Shown: positions 36,493 through 45,047 of the stretch, in pieces
Layout: every line of letters starts with the position of its first letter
Numbering within the stretch: the first letter of the stretch is position 1
NCBI RefSeq assembly: GCF_004614165.1
Contig: NZ_SPVG01000042.1
Location: forward strand, 1 to 64,000
Direction: 5' to 3'
DNA length: 64,000 nucleotides
Origin: Duganella callida
GTDB lineage: Bacteria > Pseudomonadota > Gammaproteobacteria > Burkholderiales > Burkholderiaceae_D
Position numbers and translations under genes: made by a program
Notes under the pieces: generated by a model
What the model was told of the DNA's origin: nothing
Databases searched by the model: none
What the model saw: the letters and a program-made list of their open reading frames with translations, nothing else

Positions 36493-39492
36493 TTAGAAGT
36501 CGTAGCTGAGTTTTGCCGTGACGCGGCGGCCGGTCTTGAACCATGCGCGCCCCATCATACCGATATTTTGCTGCATCAGCTGCTTGTAGGTCGCGTCGGT
36601 CAGGTTTTGCGCTTCCAGCCCGAGTTGCACCTTGTCGCTGAATTTGTAGAACACCGATGCGTCCAGCTGGCCATAGGCATCCGACCAGGTAGGCAGCGCC
36701 CAGGCCACCACGTGCTGGCCGTAGGTCGGGCTGGCGGGATTGGAATCCAGGCCGTCGGTGCCCTGGGTGCCGTTGACGTTCACGGCCTGCAGGGCCTTGG
36801 AGCGCCAGTTGTACGCCAGACGGGCCGACCATGGGCCTTTGTCGTACAACAGGGCCAGGTTATACGACTGGCGCGACAGGTTTTCCAGCGGCAGGTTGCC
36901 GAAGGTGGTGCCGTCGGTGTCGCAACCGTTCAGGTTCAGGTTGGCGTTATCGGCGGTGTTACCACCCGAGCAGTATTTCTGATACACCGGGTTGTACAAC
37001 TCACGCTTGCTGTCGACGAAGGTGAAGTTGGCTTGCACGCCCAGGCCGGACAGCGCGCCAGGCAGCTTGTCGAAGTACTGCTGGAACGCCAGCTCCACGC
37101 CGCGCGCATGGCCCTTGGCGCCGTTGATCGGGCCAGTGGTGATGAAGTCGTGCATCTTGCCGGCGGTGTCGGGCAGCTGCGTGACGTAGCTCTGATTGAC
37201 GATGATGTCTTTCAGGCGCTTGTTGAAGATCGCCGCCGTTAGCGAGCCCGATTGCGAGAAGTACCATTCCGCCGTCAGGTCGATCTGCTTGGAGGTGGTC
37301 GGACGCAGCATCGGGTTGCCCGAACCGGTACCGGTCAGGCTCACGCTGTTGACGGTGGTGACGCCATTGACGGTCGAGCTGTTGGCGGTTTCCGACAGCG
37401 TGGTGTAGCCCTGCAGCTGGGTGAAGTCGGGACGCGACAGCGCCGATGCGGCGGCAAAGCGGAACTGCAGCTTGTCGGTGGCCTTCAGACGCAGGTTCAG
37501 GCTGGGCAGGAAGTTGTGGTAGTTGTTTTCGTAGTCCTGCTTTTTCGCGAACGGCAGGATGTTCGGAATCGGTACGCCGGTCAGGGTGCCGCCGGTCGGC
37601 GCGGTCGAGTTGAACACGGTGTAACCCTGCGCGTTCGAATCGGTCTTCACATAACGCAGGCCGATGTTACCGTCGACCGGGTATTTCAGCTCATCCCAGC
37701 CGAAGCGCAGCTGACCATACACGGCCTTGGTCTTTTCCGACTGATCGTTGGTGCCGGCGTAGTTGTCGGCGCCGAAGCTGGCCGGCTGCCATTGGCCGCA
37801 GGTCTTGCCGTTTTCCGCGCACAGAATCTGGTAGTACTGATGCAGCGCCGCGTAGCTGCCGGGGAAGCCCTGTGCCAGCGACACATTCGGGAACACCACG
37901 GAAGGCACCGATACGCCACCGTTGAAGAAATTGTCGAACGAGTGCAGGTTGGTGTTGCCGCTGAAGCGAGGATCGCCCAGGTAGGCCAGGTGCGCGATAT
38001 CGCCTCCGACCTGCCATGGCTGGGTGATCGCCGCCCAGTTGTAGCTCGGGTTCGAGTTCTGCGTCACCGCGTCACGGTCGGTCAGGCGGAAGCCGAAGCG
38101 GACGTCGCGCAGCACCGGATGATCGAAGTCGTATTTCAGGTCGGTCTTCCAGGCGGTTTCATTGGCTTCGCTCTTGTCCAGGTGTTCCATGGTGAACGCC
38201 CAGTAGTAATTGTTCGGATTGGCCAGATTGGCGCGGTCGGCGTCGGTGAACAGAATCTTCGGCACGTTGCCGGTCAGGTCCAGCGTCTCCTGCGGCATGG
38301 TCACGCCGGTTGCCACGGTGGAGTCGAAGCTGTTGGTCTTGGCCTTGATGTGCTGCAGGTCGGTGGTGACGGTCCACGCGTCATGACGCCAGCGCAGGTT
38401 CCACGATACGTCGGTGGTATCGGAGTTACGCTTGGCGGTGCGGGTGTCGTCGCCGAAGTTGATGCCGCCGTCGGCCGGATCGGTCAGGGTGCCGGTCAGC
38501 AGCGCGCCGGTGGGGCCGAACGTGGCGTCAGGCGAAACCTTGATGTTGTAAGGGCTCGACTGGGCGAAGATCGCCTGCTCGTCCCATTGCATTTCGTACT
38601 TCGACTTGAAGTAGGTCAGGCTGCTGGACCAGTCATCCTTTTTCCATTGCAGCGCGCCGTAGGCGCCTTCGCGCTTGCGGTTGAATTCAAGGGTACGCCA
38701 CTGCGCGCCCTTCGGTACGAACACCCGGTTGCCCTTGGCGTCGGTCAGCGGGTAGTAAGGCTCGACCTGGAAGGCGTCGGTGCGGGTGCCGCTTTCCGAA
38801 TAGGCCAGGTCCAGCAAGGCGCCGACTTCACCGATCGGAGTTTTCCAGCGATTGGAGATCAGGCCCGAATACGATGGCGAGGTCTTGCCCTTCTTCAGTT
38901 CCGACCAGGTGGTGTCCGCCGAGATCGACGACTTGAAGCCCTTATAGTCGAACGGCATGGCGGTGCGCAGGTTAACCAGGCCGCCGACGGCGCCTTCGAT
39001 CTGCTCGGCCGATGGGTTCTTGTAGATGTCGACACCGGCCACCAGTTCCGGCGGCACGTCGCCGAAGTTCAGGGAACGGCCGCCGTTGGCGGAGAACGAG
39101 TCGCGGCCATTCAGTTCAGAGCGCACATAGCTCAAACCGCGGATCGACACGCCCGAGCCCTCGACCGAGAAGTGCTCCGGGTCGCCCTTGGCCATGGTGC
39201 GATCGATGGTCACGCCGACCACGCGCTGCAGCACTTCCGTCACCGAGCGGTCGGGCAGCTTGCCCATGTCTTCGGCGACGATGGAATCGACGATTTCGTC
39301 GGAATTCTGCTTGATCTTCTGCGCCGATTGCAGCGCGGCGCGTTGACCGGTCACCACCACGGCGACTGGCTCGCCTGCTGGTGCTTCGGTCTTGGGTGCA
39401 TCGGTGGTCGTCTGGGCCATTGCGGCGCCGGCCAGCATCAGGGACATCTGAGCCAGGCCTAAAGCGATCGCTGTTTTTTTGAACTGTTTCAT
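36493..39492 (-). CDS. TonB-dependent outer-membrane receptor (xyloglucan oligosaccharides)
   Basis: A 999-residue receptor. The signal peptide (LAQMSLMLAGAAMAQ) is followed by a TonB box region (EPVAVVVTGQR), a plug domain (about 50-175, KLPDRSVTEVLQRVVGVTIDR...SIRGLSYVRSELNGRD) and a 22-strand barrel ending SYDF with terminal Phe. The class is the large proteobacterial sugar TBDT. Heading the operon with GH35, GH31, GH39 and GH95 makes xyloglucan fragments the likely cargo. A candidate operator lies about 245 bases upstream. Confidence 0.93.
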   Translation of the reverse strand: MKQFKKTAIALGLAQMSLMLAGAAMAQTTTDAPKTEAPAGEPVAVVVTGQRAALQSAQKIKQNSDEIVDSIVAEDMGKLPDRSVTEVLQRVVGVTIDRTMAKGDPEHFSVEGSGVSIRGLSYVRSELNGRDSFSANGGRSLNFGDVPPELVAGVDIYKNPSAEQIEGAVGGLVNLRTAMPFDYKGFKSSISADTTWSELKKGKTSPSYSGLISNRWKTPIGEVGALLDLAYSESGTRTDAFQVEPYYPLTDAKGNRVFVPKGAQWRTLEFNRKREGAYGALQWKKDDWSSSLTYFKSKYEMQWDEQAIFAQSSPYNIKVSPDATFGPTGALLTGTLTDPADGGINFGDDTRTAKRNSDTTDVSWNLRWRHDAWTVTTDLQHIKAKTNSFDSTVATGVTMPQETLDLTGNVPKILFTDADRANLANPNNYYWAFTMEHLDKSEANETAWKTDLKYDFDHPVLRDVRFGFRLTDRDAVTQNSNPSYNWAAITQPWQVGGDIAHLAYLGDPRFSGNTNLHSFDNFFNGGVSVPSVVFPNVSLAQGFPGSYAALHQYYQILCAENGKTCGQWQPASFGADNYAGTNDQSEKTKAVYGQLRFGWDELKYPVDGNIGLRYVKTDSNAQGYTVFNSTAPTGGTLTGVPIPNILPFAKKQDYENNYHNFLPSLNLRLKATDKLQFRFAAASALSRPDFTQLQGYTTLSETANSSTVNGVTTVNSVSLTGTGSGNPMLRPTTSKQIDLTAEWYFSQSGSLTAAIFNKRLKDIIVNQSYVTQLPDTAGKMHDFITTGPINGAKGHARGVELAFQQYFDKLPGALSGLGVQANFTFVDSKRELYNPVYQKYCSGGNTADNANLNLNGCDTDGTTFGNLPLENLSRQSYNLALLYDKGPWSARLAYNWRSKALQAVNVNGTQGTDGLDSNPASPTYGQHVVAWALPTWSDAYGQLDASVFYKFSDKVQLGLEAQNLTDATYKQLMQQNIGMMGRAWFKTGRRVTAKLSYDF

Positions 39493-39853
39493 CTACGCTC
39501 TCCAAAGTTATACGAATATTTCATGGCTCGTCGGCCATTTGTTATTGGCATTTCAGTCGTCTGTGGGGTGTCAAGGGAATCGCGGGATGAGTTCAGCCCG
39601 CAGGCGCTGAAAAGCGCGGCATTCGGATGTCCATTGGTTTCGTCTCGCTCGTTATTTATTTGTATCGCTGCTGCTAGCCGGCGGGGTGCTACTGCGCGCG
39701 ATTTTGAGCCATTGTGCTAGTTACACAATTGAGGGGCAATTGCGAAATTCACCAAGCGAGAGAATGATTATGAGCAATCGTCGCGTTGAACATACAGGCG
39801 CTACGTAAAGCACCTGAGTCGCAGCGGCCGGGCGGCCGCCGCGAGGGAATTGC
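39493..39853 (-). promoter_or_regulatory. TonB-receptor promoter region, 361 bases
   Basis: A gene-free gap. The half next to the TonB receptor (39493-39560, TATAACTT on the minus strand near 39511) should hold its promoter or 5' leader. A shared 20-bp element is at 39736-39755. Near the xylF end, GCGGCCGGGCGGCCGC (about 39817-39832) could form a strong hairpin but has no T-run. A reading frame at 39523-39720 has no supporting features. Confidence 0.5.
39736..39756 (-). promoter_or_regulatory. Candidate XylR operator upstream of TonB receptor
   Basis: GCAATTGCGAAATTCACCAA (plus-strand reading) matches two other elements, at 41743 and 46544, in 17 or more of 20 positions. It lies upstream of the TonB-receptor operon and downstream of xylF. 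Confidence 0.6.
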
Positions 39854-40858
39854 TTACTTGCCCGCGATCTGGGCCTGGGTGTAGAAGCCGTCCTTGACCA
39901 CCAGGTCGACGTTCGCTTTGGTCAGCGGAATAGGCTTGAGGAATACCGTATCGACCTGCTTGAAGCCGTTGTCGTACTTGGCGTTGAAGCCCGGCTTCTC
40001 GTTGCGCACCAGCTGCACCGACAGCTTGGCCGCTTCCGATGCGATCAGCTTGAGCGGCTTGTAGACGGTCAGGGTCTGCGTGCCCGCCACCACGCGCTTC
40101 ACCGCCGCCAGATCGGAATCCTGGCCCGACACGGCCACCTTGCCGGTCAGCTTTTGCGCGGCCAGCGCCTGAATCGCGCCGCCGGCGGTGGCGTCGTTGG
40201 AGGCCACCACGGCATCGATCTTGTTGCCGTTGGCGGTCAGCGCATTTTCGACGATGGACATCGCTTCGGAAGGGCTCCAGTCCTTGACCCACTGCTGCCC
40301 CACCACCTTGACGTCGCCCTTGTCGATCAGCGGTTGCAGCACCTTCAGCTGACCTTCGCGCAGCATCTTGGCGTTGCTGTCGGTCGGCGCGCCGCCCAGC
40401 AGGTAGAAGTTCCCTTTCGGCTTCACCGCCAGCACGCCCTGTGCCTGCAGCTCGCCGACCATCTTGTTGTCGAACGAGATGTAGGCGTCGATGTCGGCGT
40501 TCATGATCAGGCGGTCGTAGGAGATCACCTTGATCTTGGCCTTCTTGGCTTCGCGCACGGCGTTGGTCAGCACGGTGGCGTTGTAGGGAACGATCACCAG
40601 CACATCCACGCCGCGCGAGATCAGGTTCTCGATCTGGGCGATCTGGCGCTGCTCGCTGGCGTCGGCCGACTGCACGAACACCTTGGCGCCCTGCTGCTCG
40701 GCCGCCGCCACGAAGTAGTCGCGGTCGCGCGCCCAGCGCTCCAGGCGCAGGTCGTCGATCGAAAAACCGATCTTGGGGTGCTTGGCGTCGGCCATCGCGT
40801 TGCCGCCGGCGAAGGCCATCATCACGGCAATTGCGGCCGTGCTCAGTATCTTTTTCAT
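39854..40858 (-). CDS. xylF: D-xylose-binding periplasmic protein
   Basis: A 334-residue periplasmic binding protein of the ribose/galactose type. The signal peptide ends NAMA and the mature protein starts DAKHPKIGFSIDDLRLERWARD, the characteristic XylF opening. The hinge and ligand regions (SYDRLIMNADIDAYISFDN, ASNDATAGGAIQALA, VSGQDSDLAAV) agree with XylF. No xylG (ATPase) or xylH (permease) gene is in the window, so its transporter partner must be elsewhere, or it serves another role such as sensing. It lies 53 bases after the xylose dehydrogenase gene and probably shares its transcript. Confidence 0.92.
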   Translation of the reverse strand: MKKILSTAAIAVMMAFAGGNAMADAKHPKIGFSIDDLRLERWARDRDYFVAAAEQQGAKVFVQSADASEQRQIAQIENLISRGVDVLVIVPYNATVLTNAVREAKKAKIKVISYDRLIMNADIDAYISFDNKMVGELQAQGVLAVKPKGNFYLLGGAPTDSNAKMLREGQLKVLQPLIDKGDVKVVGQQWVKDWSPSEAMSIVENALTANGNKIDAVVASNDATAGGAIQALAAQKLTGKVAVSGQDSDLAAVKRVVAGTQTLTVYKPLKLIASEAAKLSVQLVRNEKPGFNAKYDNGFKQVDTVFLKPIPLTKANVDLVVKDGFYTQAQIAGK

Positions 40859-40911
40859 CGTCTAAGTCTCCAGTTTTTAGCAGGTTCTTTTCCCTGCGCC
40901 GCTATAGTACA

Positions 40912-41691
40912 TCAGGCGCCGTACCAGCCGGCGTCCACATAGTATTCGCGTCCCGAGCAGCGCGCCGCGCTGTCGGATGCCAGGAACAGCGCCAGCGCCG
41001 CCACGTCGGCGATCTCCACGCGCCGCGGCAGGCACTGGCCGGCCAGGATGCGCGCCTCTTCTTCCGGCGTATGCCACAGCGCCTCCTGGCGCGGCGTGCG
41101 TATGCCGCCGGGGACGATGGTGTTGACGCGGATGTTGTGGCGCCCCAGATCGCGCGCCAGGCCGCGCGTCATGCCTTCGATGGCGGCCTTGGCGGTCATG
41201 TACAGGGTCAGGTCGGGCAAGGCCAGGTGCCAGGAGATGGAACCGAAATTCAGGATCACGCCGGCGCCGGCTGCCTGCATGCCGGGCACCACCGCCTGCG
41301 CGCAGAAATACTGGTGGCGCAGATTCACGGCCATGCGGTTTTCCCAGTACGCGGGCGTGACATCGGCCACGCCGTGGCGGTCGTCGTTGGCGGCGTTGTT
41401 GACCAGGATATCGACCGGGCCGATCGCCGCGAACACTGCGGCCACCTTATCGAGGTCGGTCAGGTCGCAGGGCACGAACACCGGCGGCGTCGCCAGCGCG
41501 GCCAGGCTGGCCTGCAGCGCGCGCGAATCCGCTTCCGCGATATCGAGAAACGTGACCAGCGCGCCCTGGCGCGCAAAGGCTTCCACCATGCCGCCACCGA
41601 TGCCGCTGCCGCCGCCGGTCACCACCACGCGCTTGCCGGCGAGGCTGGGATAAATCGCCTGCTCACGCGGCGTATTGAATTGTTTTTCCAA
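40912..41691 (-). CDS. xylB: D-xylose 1-dehydrogenase (SDR, Caulobacter XylB type)
   Basis: A 259-residue short-chain dehydrogenase starting at TTG (41691) with GGAG eight bases upstream. The NAD motif is TGGGSGIGGG, and the catalytic Ser and YMTAK are present. The stretches NNAANDDRHGVADVTPAYW and INFGSISWHL-like NFGSISWHLALPDL closely follow Caulobacter xylose dehydrogenase, the first enzyme of oxidative xylose catabolism (Weimberg or Dahms route). It yields D-xylonolactone from the xylose released by this locus. No xylonolactonase or dehydratase is in the window. A candidate operator lies 52 bases upstream. Confidence 0.88.
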   Translation of the reverse strand: MEKQFNTPREQAIYPSLAGKRVVVTGGGSGIGGGMVEAFARQGALVTFLDIAEADSRALQASLAALATPPVFVPCDLTDLDKVAAVFAAIGPVDILVNNAANDDRHGVADVTPAYWENRMAVNLRHQYFCAQAVVPGMQAAGAGVILNFGSISWHLALPDLTLYMTAKAAIEGMTRGLARDLGRHNIRVNTIVPGGIRTPRQEALWHTPEEEARILAGQCLPRRVEIADVAALALFLASDSAARCSGREYYVDAGWYGA

Positions 41692-41742
41692 GGTCGTGTC
41701 TCCAAATGAACTGGAGAATTCTGACCCGCCAAAACATCAGCC

Positions 41743-41763
41743 GCAATTACGAAAATCACCAAG
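41743..41763 (-). promoter_or_regulatory. Candidate XylR operator upstream of xylose dehydrogenase
   Basis: GCAATTACGAAAATCACCAA followed by G, in the 84-base gap between xylR and the dehydrogenase gene. It shares 18 of 20 bases with the element at 46544 and 18 of 20 with that at 39736. Confidence 0.6.
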
Positions 41764-41775
41764 CATGGTCATGAT

Positions 41776-42996
41776 TTACGCCGCCAGTTCGGGCGCCGAC
41801 AGCGCCGAGCCATCATCGACGATGCCCATCATGGCGCGGTCCTGGTAGGTGCGCGGCGTGCATCCGAGTTCGCGCTTGAACACGGCGTGCATGTACTGCA
41901 CCGAGGTGAAGCCGCAGCACAGCGCCACCTCGGCGATACTGCGTTCGCCGTTGGCCAGCATCGACGTCGCCGCGTCCAGCTTGAAGCGCAGGATCACGTC
42001 ATGCACGCTGCAATTGAGCTCCTGGCGGAAGTAGGATTCCAGCGACGAGCGCGAGATGCCGACGTACTCCGCCACCTGGTGGGTCTTGATGCCCTGGCAG
42101 GCGTACTGGCGGATGAAATGGCGCGCGCGCATCACGTGCGGATGCTTGGGCGCCTCGTGCTGGGTGGAGGCCAGCACGTTGATGCCGACCGGCGGCACCA
42201 GCACGCGCGTGCCGCTCATGCGCACGCCGTGCAGCATCTGGTCCAGCAGGTGGGCGGCGGTGCGGCCCATCTCCTGCGCGCCCTGGATCACCGAGCTCAG
42301 AGGAATGCGGGTCAGCATGCGCGCCAGCGGATCGTTGTCGATGCCGATCAGCGCCACCTGCTCCGGCACCGCGATGCCGGCCATGATACAGGCCTGCATC
42401 AGCTGGCGCGCGCGGGCGTCGGTGACGGCGATGATGCCGACCGGCTTGGGCAGGCTGTGCAGCCACTGGATCTGCTGCTCCACCGAATCGTCCCACGACG
42501 GCGCGCTGGTGCCCAGGCCGCGGAACACGTGCGGTTCCATCATGTCCTGCTCCATCAGCTGGCGGAAGGCGTGTTCGCGCTCCTGCGCCCAGCGGTTTTC
42601 CTGCGCCTCCGGCAGGCTGAATAGCGCGAAGTGGCGCAGGCCGGCCTCGATCAGATGATCGCGCGCCATCTTGATCAGTTTGAAGTTGTCGGTGGCGACG
42701 TAGGGCACGTCCTCGGGGTAGGCGGCCTGGTTTTCATAGGAGCCGCCAACCGCCACCACCGGGATGCGGCTGCGCGTCAGCGCCTCGGCCACGGCTGGAT
42801 CGTCGAAGTCGGCGATGATGCCGTCGCCCTGCCAGCGCTCGATGCCGGGCAGGCGCAGGCGGAAGTCCTCTTCCAGGAACAGATCCCAGGCGGCCCGCGT
42901 GGAGCTCAGGTAGGCGGCGATGCCCGCGATCACCTCGCGGTCAAAGATCTTGTTGGCATTGAACAGCAGCGCAATCCTGTGTGACTTCATCTGCAT
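41776..42996 (-). CDS. xylR: XylR-type regulator (sugar-binding plus AraC domain)
   Basis: A 406-residue regulator. A LacI/PBP-fold sugar-binding domain (about 5-275; FNANKIFDREVIAGIAAYL, IGIDNDPLARML) is followed by an AraC-type double helix-turn-helix (about 290-390; HQVAEYVGISRSSLESYFRQEL and IAEVALCCGFTSVQYMHAVFKRELG). E. coli XylR has this order and activates xylose genes with D-xylose. GGAG eight bases before the ATG at 42996 supports this start; a longer frame to 43128 lacks one. It sits in the middle of the locus it should control. Confidence 0.93.
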   Translation of the reverse strand: MQMKSHRIALLFNANKIFDREVIAGIAAYLSSTRAAWDLFLEEDFRLRLPGIERWQGDGIIADFDDPAVAEALTRSRIPVVAVGGSYENQAAYPEDVPYVATDNFKLIKMARDHLIEAGLRHFALFSLPEAQENRWAQEREHAFRQLMEQDMMEPHVFRGLGTSAPSWDDSVEQQIQWLHSLPKPVGIIAVTDARARQLMQACIMAGIAVPEQVALIGIDNDPLARMLTRIPLSSVIQGAQEMGRTAAHLLDQMLHGVRMSGTRVLVPPVGINVLASTQHEAPKHPHVMRARHFIRQYACQGIKTHQVAEYVGISRSSLESYFRQELNCSVHDVILRFKLDAATSMLANGERSIAEVALCCGFTSVQYMHAVFKRELGCTPRTYQDRAMMGIVDDGSALSAPELAA

Positions 42997-43083
42997 ATCT
43001 ACTACTCCGCTTCGAGACGTAATGGGCCTTCTTGATGGTACATGGCGCCCGATGGGTGGAGGTATGAAATATTTCGCGTCTTC

Positions 43084-43101
43084 CATAACGAAATTGACTA
43101 A
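43084..43101 (-). promoter_or_regulatory. Degenerate operator-like element upstream of xylR
   Basis: CATAACGAAATTGACTAA resembles the last 16 positions of the shared 20-bp element (13 of 16 match), 88 bases upstream of the xylR start. It could serve weak autoregulation. Confidence 0.35.
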
Positions 43102-43124
43102 ATTCTTTAAAGAAATTACGTTTT

Positions 43125-45047
43125 TCAAGGCGTGACGGGCTTGCCGTACACGATTCCGCGTCCCGCCGTGCTCATATAGACCACGCCGAAGGTGTTCATG
43201 TCGCCCACGACGAGCTGGGCGTCGCCGGGGCCGCCGTACTGGTGGGCGTCGTCGTTGATGCGCAACCAGCTGGCGCCGCTGTCGGTGGAGCGATACAGGC
43301 CGCGCACGCCGCCGATCTCGCCCCAGATGAAGACGGTCGGATCATCGGCGCAGTCCGCCACTAGGGCCGAGTCCGTGTGCGATTGGCAGAACTGACCCCG
43401 GATTTTGCCGAAGCCGACGGCGGCGGCGTAGGTGATGCCGGGCAGGTTGACGAAGCGCTCGCCGGAATCGGTGGAGCGCGCCAGGCCGCCGTCGTACAGC
43501 GCCACCCAGATGTCGCCTTCGCGCCCCGGCGCGGCGCGCACCACTTTCGATCCCTTGGCCGAAGCCAGCTTGCCGGCCGGCGCGAAGCTGGCGCCGCCGT
43601 CCTGGCTGACCAGCAGCCGGTCATCCGCCAGCGCGTAGAACTTGCGCGGGTTGACCGGATCGGCGACGGCGCGGGCGCGCGCGGTGTGCAGACCTTCCAC
43701 CTCGCTCCACGTGGCGCCGTCGTCGGTCGAGCGGTAGCTGGTGGTGGAATTTTCCGGACTATGAATGATGATCTTGCCGTCGGCGCTCAAGGCCACCTGA
43801 CCCTGCTTGCCGTTCATGCTGGCGGTCTTTTTCCAGCTGACGCCCATGTCGCGCGAGATGTACATCTCCTTGCCGGCACGAACCAGCACGTTCGGCTGCC
43901 GCGCGGCATAGTCCAGCCCCCAGGTGGTGCCCATGGTCGGGGTGTGGATGGGCGCATATTGCGTCACATCGGTGTGGCGGAAGCCGTCGTAATCGCCGAT
44001 GGCTGAAATCACCGGGCCGCCGGGGATGCTGACCAGGTTCAGCGGCACCGATTCCTCCAGCCCGATGTCGTCGAACTTCCACACCGGTCTGGCGGCGTGG
44101 ATGTCGGTCGATTTGAATACACCGTTGCCGGAGACGACCATCAGGGTGCTGGTGTCGAACGGATCGAATTCGATGCTGGCGGTCCAGTGGATGAAGCTGC
44201 CCGCGATCCAGCTGACGCCATTGGCGTCGATCTGCACGCCGTTGGCGACGATGCTTTGCCACGATTTGCCGCCGTCCAGGGTCTCGTAGAACTGGTCGCC
44301 TATGCCGCCGCGCATCTGGTAGTAATCGATGGTGGAGACCACCATGCGCCGCGGATTGCCGGGATCGACCGTGATGCCGGCATAGGCGCGGTTCAGCGGC
44401 GGCGAGATGTCGCTCCAGCGACCGCTGGCGATGTCGTATTGCCAGACGCCGCCCTCTTCCATGATTTCGCCGTTATTCTTGTCGGCGTGCGGGCCGGCGC
44501 CTTGCGCAAAGGTGGCCACCAGCTTGCCGTTGGCGACTACCGCCCGCGCCGGCATCAGTTTTTGCGGGCCGCCTTTCATCAGGCTGAAGGTTTTGCCGCC
44601 GTCGGCCGACATGTACATGTTGTCGCCGAAGCGCGATACGCCGACGTAGATTTTGTTGCCGTCCAGCAGCACGAAGCTGATGCCGTTTTTATTTGGCGTG
44701 GTGCTGACGTTCAGGCCGTCAAGGTGATGCCAGCTCAGTCCTTCATCGCTGCTTTTGAACAGGCCGTTGGCGCGCGTGCCGACGTACAGGATCTTGCCGT
44801 TCTGCGGATCGACCTGCAGCTTTTCGCCGTTGCCGCGGCCCATGCCGTTGCCGTGCACCTTGAACTGGCTGGTCACGTCGATGCGCTTGAACGTCCTCCC
44901 GTAATCGTCGGACTTGAGGATGGCACTGGCGCCGCCGTTCAGGTAGGCGATGCCGGCGGACATGTACAGCTTGTTGGGCGACGATGGATCCGTCGCCAGC
45001 GATTCGATGCCGAGCAGGCCGGTGTCCTCATCGGACACCCAGTCCAT
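43125..45047 (-). CDS. GH74 endo-xyloglucanase, C-terminal fragment after frameshift
   Basis: A 640-residue frame coding for most of a GH74 double seven-bladed propeller, with many BNR/Asp-box repeats (SSDEGLSWHH, SADGGKTFSL, STDDGATWSEV, SQDGGASFAP, STDSGASWLRI). It begins MDWVSDEDTGLLGIESLATDP, which is the sequence expected straight after the first blade strand encoded at the end of the upstream frame. Translated alone it would lack a signal peptide and the N-terminal RTDVGGAYRW. The ATG shares one base with the upstream stop, so reinitiation is possible but would not give a complete enzyme. The full protein needs a shift at the A-run 45063-45071. Confidence 0.88.
   Translation of the reverse strand: MDWVSDEDTGLLGIESLATDPSSPNKLYMSAGIAYLNGGASAILKSDDYGRTFKRIDVTSQFKVHGNGMGRGNGEKLQVDPQNGKILYVGTRANGLFKSSDEGLSWHHLDGLNVSTTPNKNGISFVLLDGNKIYVGVSRFGDNMYMSADGGKTFSLMKGGPQKLMPARAVVANGKLVATFAQGAGPHADKNNGEIMEEGGVWQYDIASGRWSDISPPLNRAYAGITVDPGNPRRMVVSTIDYYQMRGGIGDQFYETLDGGKSWQSIVANGVQIDANGVSWIAGSFIHWTASIEFDPFDTSTLMVVSGNGVFKSTDIHAARPVWKFDDIGLEESVPLNLVSIPGGPVISAIGDYDGFRHTDVTQYAPIHTPTMGTTWGLDYAARQPNVLVRAGKEMYISRDMGVSWKKTASMNGKQGQVALSADGKIIIHSPENSTTSYRSTDDGATWSEVEGLHTARARAVADPVNPRKFYALADDRLLVSQDGGASFAPAGKLASAKGSKVVRAAPGREGDIWVALYDGGLARSTDSGERFVNLPGITYAAAVGFGKIRGQFCQSHTDSALVADCADDPTVFIWGEIGGVRGLYRSTDSGASWLRINDDAHQYGGPGDAQLVVGDMNTFGVVYMSTAGRGIVYGKPVTP

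Noticed and set aside
43000..43128. N-terminal extension of xylR to 43128
   Set aside because: No ribosome-binding site, and it covers the operator-like element; ATG 42996 has GGAG at ideal spacing.
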